A stretch of 5,179 nucleotides of DNA from Methanobacteriota archaeon (GTDB lineage Archaea; Thermoplasmatota; Poseidoniia; Poseidoniales; Poseidoniaceae): contig JABGWN010000036.1 of the NCBI GenBank assembly GCA_018645535.1, positions 1-5,179 on the forward strand, written 5' to 3'. The translations under genes and the position numbers were made by a program. The notes under the pieces are model-generated. The model made no database searches. It was not told the origin of the DNA and saw only the letters and a list, made by a program, of their open reading frames with translations. Shown here in pieces: positions 1-5,179 of the stretch (positions are counted from its first letter, which is position 1; every line of letters begins with the position of its first letter).

Positions 1-1
1 C

Positions 2-664
2 CTTGCAGCCGAGCCAGATCAACGACTGGATATCCGAGCAGAGACCTCTTTCCAAGGAATGATGACTCTCGATTATGCTTCTAATTCTGATAAGATGGAT
101 ATGTACATCGAAGCGTCTGGTCGAGCCATTGACGCAAAAGGAGATACTCTCATGATGGCTACAAATTTGCCACGAACATTCAAGTTGGAAACGACTGATG
201 ACTGGGGTGTCCGAATTGTGAGTTCCGGCGATGGAGTCGAAGAACTCTACATGCGACAAACCAACGTTCCTGGGGCACCAGGTGTGTTCCTCGATCGTCT
301 TGAAATCATAGGAGAGGATCTCAAAGGTGCCACGATTACAATTCACCGCCCACTCGGATATCCCGTAATCATAATCGACGATATTACGACAGGGCGTCTT
401 GTTTCTAGTGCGGAAGTTCACCTTCAACCAGGTGAATATGTCCCAATAATGGACGGCCTCGAAGTCGATGGACGGGGCGTTCTTCTCGATGCTCAGTTTA
501 CTGGTTTCATCCCAACTTCAACATCAATAGGTGTGAATGGCGTCGTTACAGATCTATCAGTCGTAAGTACTCTGACCGGCGGTTCTGTTGAAACACGACA
601 CATATTGGTTGTCGAACCAATTACGTCAGGTGTTGCGTCTGTATTAGCAATGATATTTGGGTGA
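2..664 (+). CDS. Unrecognised beta-rich protein, C-terminal 220 residues (5' end outside window)
   Basis: I do not recognise this family. The frame is already open at the window edge (it reads LAAEPDQRLDIR... before the first ATG at 59) and no stop or good ribosome site marks a start, so the ATG at 59 is probably internal and the gene begins upstream. The visible part has no cysteine, no obvious catalytic motif and no transmembrane helix of normal length. It alternates short hydrophobic stretches with Gly, Asp and Thr turns, as in a beta-sandwich or beta-helix protein (for example GATITIHRPLGYPVIIIDDI near the middle). The last residues (ITSGVASVLAMIFG) are hydrophobic but too short for a secure membrane anchor. 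It ends with TGA at 662-664, four bases before the next gene, so the two are probably one transcription unit. An exported or surface location is inferred from composition and neighbours only. Confidence 0.75.
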   Translation, partial: LAAEPDQRLDIRAETSFQGMMTLDYASNSDKMDMYIEASGRAIDAKGDTLMMATNLPRTFKLETTDDWGVRIVSSGDGVEELYMRQTNVPGAPGVFLDRLEIIGEDLKGATITIHRPLGYPVIIIDDITTGRLVSSAEVHLQPGEYVPIMDGLEVDGRGVLLDAQFTGFIPTSTSIGVNGVVTDLSVVSTLTGGSVETRHILVVEPITSGVASVLAMIFG

Positions 665-665
665 T
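659..665 (+). promoter_or_regulatory. Possible ribosome binding site overlapping the upstream stop codon
   Basis: GGGTGAT lies three bases before the ATG at 669. GGTGAT is complementary to part of the 3' end of 16S rRNA (the GGAGGTGATC region), and it contains the TGA that ends the upstream gene. This favours the ATG at 669 over the in-frame TTG at 657, which has no such site in front of it. The match lacks the GGAGG core, so it is only moderate. Confidence 0.4.
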
Positions 666-668
666 AAA

Positions 669-1313
669 ATGGAAGACGAACTTGTTGTGCATGAGGACGA
701 CATCATCTCCTCAAAACCTCTCGGTTTGTTGGAATCATCTCAACGGCAAGAAGCCTTTGCAATGGGATTAGATCTCGACGATCCAGAACAAGCAGAGGCG
801 TACATGCAAGCCCAACAAGCAGCCCTTTTCATCAAAGACACAATCAGGAATATCAATCCTGCCCGTGTTGCTATTGCAGGCTTGATCATGCTCCTTCTTG
901 TTGGATTAATTGCCAGTGGATGGTATTGGGTTCTTCCACGCGATGATGTGGAAGTTGAAACCATCTACATGCAACGAGGTGGCCATCTGGTCATGTCTGA
1001 GTTATACAATGATGGAAGTCGTGCTATTACGGACGTAACAGTCCAAGTCGAATTCCAAGATGAGTTTGGTAATCTCATTCAGGAGATGAGAATTGATGTT
1101 GATAAAGTCGCAGCACATTCTTCTCTTGCAGGTGATGATTTGGAAATGATTGTCCTCGGCTATACTGTTTGGGATGAATATATACTGGAAGTTTCTGTCA
1201 CTTGGACATCTTTTGATAACAGAGTCCATACGGAATCTTGGTCACATGTTGTCGGTGAATGGGCATCAGAACGCTTTGTTGATGACTGTGAAACAACCAC
1301 CAAATTGTTTTGA
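669..1313 (+). CDS. Single-pass membrane protein with outward beta-sandwich-like domain, function unknown
   Basis: The product has 214 residues from the ATG at 669; an in-frame TTG at 657 would add four residues but overlaps the previous gene. Residues 1-66 are acidic and hydrophilic, with a Gln/Ala-rich likely helix (about 40-58) followed by Lys and Arg residues just before the membrane. Residues about 67-89 (from VAIAGLIMLLL to YWVL) form one strong transmembrane helix. The charge pattern (Lys/Arg before, Asp/Glu after) predicts N-terminus inside and C-terminus outside. The outer 120 residues read as a beta-sandwich (SELYNDGSRAITDVTVQVEF and following strands), resembling FxLYD- or CARDB-type domains, though no family is certain. 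There is no signal peptide cleavage site, no catalytic motif, and a single cysteine (207) near the C-terminus. It follows the preceding gene by four bases, and about 60 bases separate it from the protease gene. A role as surface anchor, sensor or partner of neighbouring exported proteins is speculation. Confidence 0.85.
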   Translation: MEDELVVHEDDIISSKPLGLLESSQRQEAFAMGLDLDDPEQAEAYMQAQQAALFIKDTIRNINPARVAIAGLIMLLLVGLIASGWYWVLPRDDVEVETIYMQRGGHLVMSELYNDGSRAITDVTVQVEFQDEFGNLIQEMRIDVDKVAAHSSLAGDDLEMIVLGYTVWDEYILEVSVTWTSFDNRVHTESWSHVVGEWASERFVDDCETTTKLF

Positions 1314-1359
1314 TATACGCGGAAACACATTACCCATAGCGATAAAAGCGTCTTGTAAC

Positions 1360-1364
1360 GGAGG
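1360..1364 (+). promoter_or_regulatory. Shine-Dalgarno site of the protease gene
   Basis: GGAGG ends six bases before a GTG (1371) and nine before the adjacent in-frame ATG (1374). An in-frame TAA at 1356-1358 rules out any start further upstream, so these two adjacent codons are the only sensible choices. In the rest of the 57-base gap, two weak AT-rich elements (TGATATAC at 1311-1318 and GATAAAAG at 1341-1348) could be archaeal TATA boxes, but neither is convincing and I see no terminator hairpin. Confidence 0.75.
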
Positions 1365-1373
1365 ATAAGTGTG

Positions 1374-2183
1374 ATGAGACACCAATGGAGGCCAGCACTC
1401 GGAATCTTGCTGATTCTTTTGTTGAGCCCTTGGAGTAGTCTTATTCAATCCGAAGAAGATGAACAACCATCTTCCCTCATGGCTGATGACTTTGAGCAGT
1501 TCTCTATTCGAACAGATGCTTATTCTGACTTCGTTGGAGAACTCGATACATCCATCGAATATGAACAACGACCAATAGAAGCAAACTCGCGAATAGGTGT
1601 GTTTACCACACACGGCCTCGAGACTTCACGGCCGTTGTCCAGTGATGTTCTTGAACCCCGCAATGATGTACGACTTCTCCTTGTGAATAACGAACGTAAC
1701 CTCTTCGATGTCCGTTCTGAATTATCTGAAGTACAGGGTCTTGAAGTCAGAGAATATATTTCACCATCCGGATTACTTGTACAAGGTACAGTTCATGGTT
1801 TTGATTCTGCGATGGGTGTCGACGGAATCGAAGATCAACTCCTCGTTCCATTGGCTATGTTCCTCGATGATGTATTCCTTGATGCTATGCTCTTTGAACA
1901 AGAAACCGCAGCAATTTACGGGCAAGAAATACGTCTTGAAGGATGGAGAAGTGAACAAACGCTCGATATAATCTCAATACATGATGCAAATGGGTTAGGT
2001 ATTGAACAAGATCTCAATGATGTTGCAAATCTGGCAATGGATGAAGTTGTCAAACTGGATGACGGACGGTACAGAGGGCTCCTTTCTGTAGACGATGTCC
2101 TTGACATTGTTCGCCAACCATCTGTCATGTGGTTGCGTTTTGAGCCTCAAATGACTTTCAGTAATGATCAATCTAAAAATCAT
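1374..2183 (+). other. Signal peptide and pro-region of the protease (domain annotation)
   Basis: The N-terminus has Arg2 and Arg6, a hydrophobic core (about residues 8-17, ALGILLILLL) and likely cleavage between residues 22 and 26. The following roughly 240 residues are comparable in size to the long propeptide of KP-43-type proteases, which acts as chaperone and inhibitor until autocleavage. The last part (LLSVDDVLDIVRQPSVMWLRFEP) has the usual look of a subtilase propeptide end, with processing expected around residues 263-274. No lysine occurs before residue 227, and acidic residues greatly outnumber arginines. The processing site is inferred, not seen. Confidence 0.7.
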
Positions 2184-5179
2184 ATGAAGATTACAACAAT
2201 GCGTTCTTATTTTACAACAGATCTTGACGGTTCTGGACAAATTATTGCAGTTGCTGATTCAGGATTGGATGAAGACCATGGCGATTTCGGTACTCGAGTT
2301 ATCGGAAATTTCGATGTTATTGGAGACGGCTCCACTGCTGACAAGCACTCTGGACACGGGACACACGTAGCATGTACTGTTCTTGGAGACGGAACAAAGG
2401 GCGGCTATGCGGGTGTAGCTCCGGATGCAAACCTATACTTCCAAGCCATGGAGAATGATAACACAGGAAACTTCCAATCTCCATCACTCAATTATCTTCT
2501 CAATACAGCCTACAATTCAGGAGCCCGAATCCATACCAATTCATGGGGCTCTTCTGCAGCATCAAATCAAGGCAAGTATACCTCTGAATCAGAAGACGTC
2601 GATGATAGAGCTAACAATTACGACCGTGTTTACAATGGCGTTGAGGGTCTGACGATTTTGTTCGCAGCAGGCAATGATGGTCCAAATGCAGGAACTGTAT
2701 CCTCTCCATCAACTGCTAAAAATTCGGTAACTGTTGGAAACCACCAAGCTCGATACAATGGAGCACCTGATAATTTGATGTCAGGATCATCACGTGGGCC
2801 AACCGATGATGGGCGAATCAAACCTGATATTATTGCACCAGGCGGCTATGTCCGTTCATGTCGTGCTCAAGAAGCACAAGACATTGTAGGGTCATCTTGG
2901 CAATCCACATGGTATCTTGAGTACACTGGTACTTCAATGGCTACACCAAACGCAGCAGGTGCTTCAGCGCTCATTCGTGAGTATCTTCTTGAAATCGCTC
3001 AACGTCCTTCACCGCAAGGTGCCTTGATCAAGGCGCTCTTGGTCCTCGGGGCACAAGACATCAATACTCGGGATATTCCAAACAACGATGAAGGGTGGGG
3101 GCGAGTAAATCTCAAAGAAACTCTTGCTCCTTCACAGGGGCGCGGTATTTGGGTTGATGACCGTTCTGTGTTATCGAATACAGGCCAATCGAAATCCTAT
3201 GTTTTCAATGTCACATTCGCCAATTCACAACTCAAAACAGTCCTTGCATGGTCTGATGCCCGTGGAAGTCGGTTTTCCAACAACCAACTTGTTAACAATT
3301 TAGATTTAGAAGTTGAATCACCAGATGGAACAATCTATCTTGGCAACGATTTTGCAAATGGACGTTCAACAACAGGCGGTACCAAAGACGATGTAAATAA
3401 TCTCGAAGTTGTGCTTATTGATACTGCAATGAAAGGAATTTGGACTGTTCGAGTCAAAGATGGACTGCATGGTGGAAGCAATACCCAACCATTCGCTATT
3501 GCAGTTTCTGGACAGGGCGTGAATGATTTACGTCCAGATCCTCAGGTTGTTGCCAATTCGATGATTCTCAATGTTTCAATTCCTCAAGTTGGTGATCAAG
3601 TTCGATTGACAACAGAGGTCTTCAATGCAGGGAATATCAAAGCAGAATCGGTTGATCTCGCCTTTGTTATCGATGGTGTCGAAGAAGATCGTAAAACCGT
3701 TGATATCAATCCAGGTGCCTCACGTCAGTCGACATGGTACTGGACTCCTTCTCAATCTGGAACTGCAACGCTTGAATTGAAGGTTGATCCCGATGATACC
3801 GTTGATGAGATTCAAGAAAATAATAACCTTCTCACCACCATTGTTGACGTGACGGCACCAGGTGTCAAAGTCACATCAAATGTAACTGAACAAGTCGTAC
3901 AATTTGCGAGTCAAACAACAGCTTCTTGGAATTTAACTCTTGAAAATACAGCTTTGATAGAAACGAACGCCTCAATTGATGTCCTTGGTGTATCACGTGT
4001 TTCGGATGGAACAACCGTGCCTTGGTATGTCGGAATGACAGCATCGAATTTCACTCTACAAGGGAAAGGAAAGGCTTCGATATCTGTTACAATTGTTTAT
4101 CCCCAAGCTCCTGAGCCAGGGATGTATGAAATCAATGTGGTTGGGATAGATGTTGATAATGCAATCACTTATCCGTATCAATTGTATCTCCATGTTTTGG
4201 ACATTCCTGAATTCAGAATTGAGTATGATTACGAGACTGTCCCTGTCCATCCCGCAAATCCGACAAACCTTTCAGTTCGAGTTTACAATGATGGAAACAC
4301 AGAGATTGGATACGATTTATTCTTGCAAGCACCGTCAGGATGGAGTGCAGGATTCCAGGATCTTGGAAGCGAACCAGGCGCATCATCAGGTTCAACAGGT
4401 CTTATTACAAAACAGGGGCAAAAGGATGTGGAATTACAGTTCATCCCACCACAGGTATCCACTGCCGCAGGTGCTGAACGCATGGTACGTCTCACTGCTA
4501 TCTCCCAAACCGACCCTTCTCAAACGTGGGAGATCGATATTCCAATCCGAGTTATGGAAGTGCGTGAAGTAGAGATTGTACTCGAATCGAACATAGGGAC
4601 GCCTCGTCCAGATGCAACATTGAATCTCTTGTTTACGATTGAAAATCGTGGAAATGTAGACATTACATTCAACCCAAGTATGTCTCTACCGACTGGCTGG
4701 CAAGTTCAATCAACTCTTCAGCCAATTGAAATGGCATGGACGGATAATTCGAAAAATATACTCATTAGTATCGTTGGAAATGGTGACGCACTTTCTGGCC
4801 AACTTACACTCAATCTCGACAATGGCTCAGACCGGTATTCATGGAGTAGCGATCTTGAAGTTCTTGCATTACCAGAACCGGAATTAACATTCAAGAGTTT
4901 GGACTTTGAAGATGGCCGAACCTTCGATCATCCCTTTGGGCCAGGCTCTCATCCTGCAGATCAAGAACTCATCTTCACGTGGCTGTTGACAAATGAGGCG
5001 GAAACAGTGTGGAGACCAGATATTTCCATCTCACTTTCACAAGGACTGTTCGGAGATTGTCTCGATGTTACACAGGTTGCATCCGGGGATGTTGTACCAG
5101 TTATTTGCTCCATCATCATACCATCGACAATAGAGGTTGGTTCACAACCTGATTTCAGTTTCACACTTTCAGGAGATGA
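1374..5179 (+). CDS. Secreted KP-43-like subtilisin-family serine protease (S8) with C-terminal Ig-like domain array, 3' end outside window
   Basis: This is an extracellular serine endopeptidase that should hydrolyse protein outside the cell. My translation is open for 1268 codons to the window edge; the final TGA there is out of frame. Residues 1-26 are a Sec signal peptide without a lipobox Cys. A pro-region follows to about 265. The catalytic domain (about 275-582) has Asp295 (AVADSGLD), His328 (GHGTHVA), oxyanion Asn434 (AAGNDGPN) and Ser521 (GTSMATP). Stretches such as GARIHTNSWG, SPSTAKNSVTVG, DGRIKPDIIAPG and GWGRVNL match the Bacillus KP-43 type of subtilase closely, as does the following barrel with LVNNLDLEVESPDG. 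Then come a CARDB-like domain and NEW3-like modules. The ATG at 1374 is preferred to the GTG at 1371. Protease class is very sure; substrate and attachment to the cell are unknown. No gene symbol is justified. Confidence 0.95.
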   Translation, partial: MRHQWRPALGILLILLLSPWSSLIQSEEDEQPSSLMADDFEQFSIRTDAYSDFVGELDTSIEYEQRPIEANSRIGVFTTHGLETSRPLSSDVLEPRNDVRLLLVNNERNLFDVRSELSEVQGLEVREYISPSGLLVQGTVHGFDSAMGVDGIEDQLLVPLAMFLDDVFLDAMLFEQETAAIYGQEIRLEGWRSEQTLDIISIHDANGLGIEQDLNDVANLAMDEVVKLDDGRYRGLLSVDDVLDIVRQPSVMWLRFEPQMTFSNDQSKNHMKITTMRSYFTTDLDGSGQIIAVADSGLDEDHGDFGTRVIGNFDVIGDGSTADKHSGHGTHVACTVLGDGTKGGYAGVAPDANLYFQAMENDNTGNFQSPSLNYLLNTAYNSGARIHTNSWGSSAASNQGKYTSESEDVDDRANNYDRVYNGVEGLTILFAAGNDGPNAGTVSSPSTAKNSVTVGNHQARYNGAPDNLMSGSSRGPTDDGRIKPDIIAPGGYVRSCRAQEAQDIVGSSWQSTWYLEYTGTSMATPNAAGASALIREYLLEIAQRPSPQGALIKALLVLGAQDINTRDIPNNDEGWGRVNLKETLAPSQGRGIWVDDRSVLSNTGQSKSYVFNVTFANSQLKTVLAWSDARGSRFSNNQLVNNLDLEVESPDGTIYLGNDFANGRSTTGGTKDDVNNLEVVLIDTAMKGIWTVRVKDGLHGGSNTQPFAIAVSGQGVNDLRPDPQVVANSMILNVSIPQVGDQVRLTTEVFNAGNIKAESVDLAFVIDGVEEDRKTVDINPGASRQSTWYWTPSQSGTATLELKVDPDDTVDEIQENNNLLTTIVDVTAPGVKVTSNVTEQVVQFASQTTASWNLTLENTALIETNASIDVLGVSRVSDGTTVPWYVGMTASNFTLQGKGKASISVTIVYPQAPEPGMYEINVVGIDVDNAITYPYQLYLHVLDIPEFRIEYDYETVPVHPANPTNLSVRVYNDGNTEIGYDLFLQAPSGWSAGFQDLGSEPGASSGSTGLITKQGQKDVELQFIPPQVSTAAGAERMVRLTAISQTDPSQTWEIDIPIRVMEVREVEIVLESNIGTPRPDATLNLLFTIENRGNVDITFNPSMSLPTGWQVQSTLQPIEMAWTDNSKNILISIVGNGDALSGQLTLNLDNGSDRYSWSSDLEVLALPEPELTFKSLDFEDGRTFDHPFGPGSHPADQELIFTWLLTNEAETVWRPDISISLSQGLFGDCLDVTQVASGDVVPVICSIIIPSTIEVGSQPDFSFTLSGD
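2196..3119 (+). other. S8 catalytic domain, KP-43-like (domain annotation)
   Basis: The catalytic codons are Asp295 at 2256-2258, His328 at 2355-2357, Asn434 at 2673-2675 and Ser521 at 2934-2936. All four are intact, so the enzyme should be active. The Asp-to-Ser distance of 226 residues is almost the same as in KP-43 (Asp30 to Ser255, from memory). Two positions differ from the usual consensus: Cys334 replaces the glycine in HGTHVAG, and Asn526-Ala527 follows GTSMATP where His-Val is common. The domain holds only two cysteines, 334 and 496. Confidence 0.93.
3141..3524 (+). other. KP-43-type C-terminal beta-barrel (domain annotation)
   Basis: About residues 590-717 follow the catalytic domain exactly where KP-43 has a jelly-roll barrel similar to the P domain of proprotein convertases. 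Matching elements include TVLAWSDARG, the LVNNLDLEVESPDG stretch, YLGNDF, VNNLEVVLID and GIWTVRVKDG. In KP-43 this barrel packs on the catalytic domain and binds calcium, so a stabilising role is likely here. The first N-glycosylation sequon of the protein (Asn612) lies in this domain. Confidence 0.82.
3525..5179 (+). other. Tandem Ig-like beta domains (CARDB-like, then NEW3-like), incomplete (domain annotation)
   Basis: At least four modules can be drawn, each about 100-120 residues: a CARDB-like domain (about 720-828, with the typical ending DPDDTVDEIQENNN), then modules at about 830-945, 946-1064 and 1066-1168, and the start of another from about 1171. Recurring signs are a turn of the form N-x-G-N after a beta strand (FNAGN 750-754, YNDGN 971-975, ENRGN 1090-1094) and P-(S/T)-G-W in two modules (987-990 and 1126-1129), as in NEW3-type domains. 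Modules have diverged well at DNA level, so this is not a recent duplication. Such arrays usually act as spacers or bind polymers or the cell surface. The end is cut off, so any final anchor or sorting signal is not visible. Confidence 0.65.

Noticed and set aside
59..61. ATG at 59 as the true start of the first gene
   Set aside because: The same frame is open through positions 2-58 and encodes plausible protein; the AAGGA-like bases directly touch the ATG, and no signal peptide or domain start follows.
1308..1348. TATA-like elements before the protease gene
   Set aside because: TGATATAC and GATAAAAG are weak matches with no clear BRE element, and the second would give an almost leaderless transcript that would discard the good Shine-Dalgarno site. 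I cannot call a promoter.
1266..1613. 115-codon open frame on the minus strand
   Set aside because: It lies antisense to the end of the membrane protein gene and the start of the protease gene, has no recognisable protein features, and both overlapped frames are clearly real.
4150..4572. 140-codon open frame on the plus strand inside the protease gene
   Set aside because: It is a shifted-frame shadow within the Ig-like array; the product is low in structure and rich in odd composition, and the protease frame is intact through it.
5177..5179. TGA at the very end of the window as the stop codon of the protease gene
   Set aside because: The protease frame reads GGA GAT GA at this point, so the TGA is in another frame and the gene remains open.
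3525..5179. Recent tandem duplication in the Ig-like array
   Set aside because: Only short turn motifs recur; I see no long near-identical DNA repeats between modules.

Overview
The window carries three consecutive genes on the + strand, two of them cut by the window edges, and no RNA genes, mobile elements or CRISPR. All three products appear to be exported or membrane proteins. The largest is an extracellular subtilisin-type protease (MEROPS S8, KP-43-like) followed by a chain of Ig-like beta domains. Its frame opens at 1374 and has no stop before the window ends, so the complete gene is longer than what is seen here.

Organism: moderate GC, tightly packed same-strand genes, a Shine-Dalgarno site in front of the protease, and a secreted S8 protease with CARDB/NEW3-like repeats and several N-glycosylation sequons would all fit a marine planktonic euryarchaeon of the Marine Group II type (Candidatus Poseidoniales). 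This is an inference from protein style. No phylogenetic marker gene is present, and a bacterial origin cannot be excluded.

Layout: positions 2-664 hold the 3' end of an unrecognised, beta-rich protein gene. Four bases after its stop, 669-1313 encodes a 214-residue single-pass membrane protein with an acidic cytoplasmic N-terminus and an outward beta-sandwich-like domain. A 57-60 base gap with a clear GGAGG ribosome binding site follows. From 1374 to the window end runs the protease: signal peptide, lysine-free acidic pro-region (about residues 25-265), catalytic domain with Asp295, His328, Asn434 and Ser521, a KP-43-type beta-barrel, a CARDB-like domain, and at least three more Ig-like modules.

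How they may work together: the protease would degrade extracellular protein, with the barrel and Ig-like array stabilising it or holding it at the cell surface or on a substrate. The short membrane protein has an outward module whose LYNDG turn resembles turns repeated in the protease array. The first two genes are very likely co-transcribed. Whether the protease shares their transcript is not resolved by the sequence. I see no clearly new system; the most unusual points are the lysine-free pro-region, the strict pairing of the only four cysteines, and the one-sided distribution of glycosylation sequons.
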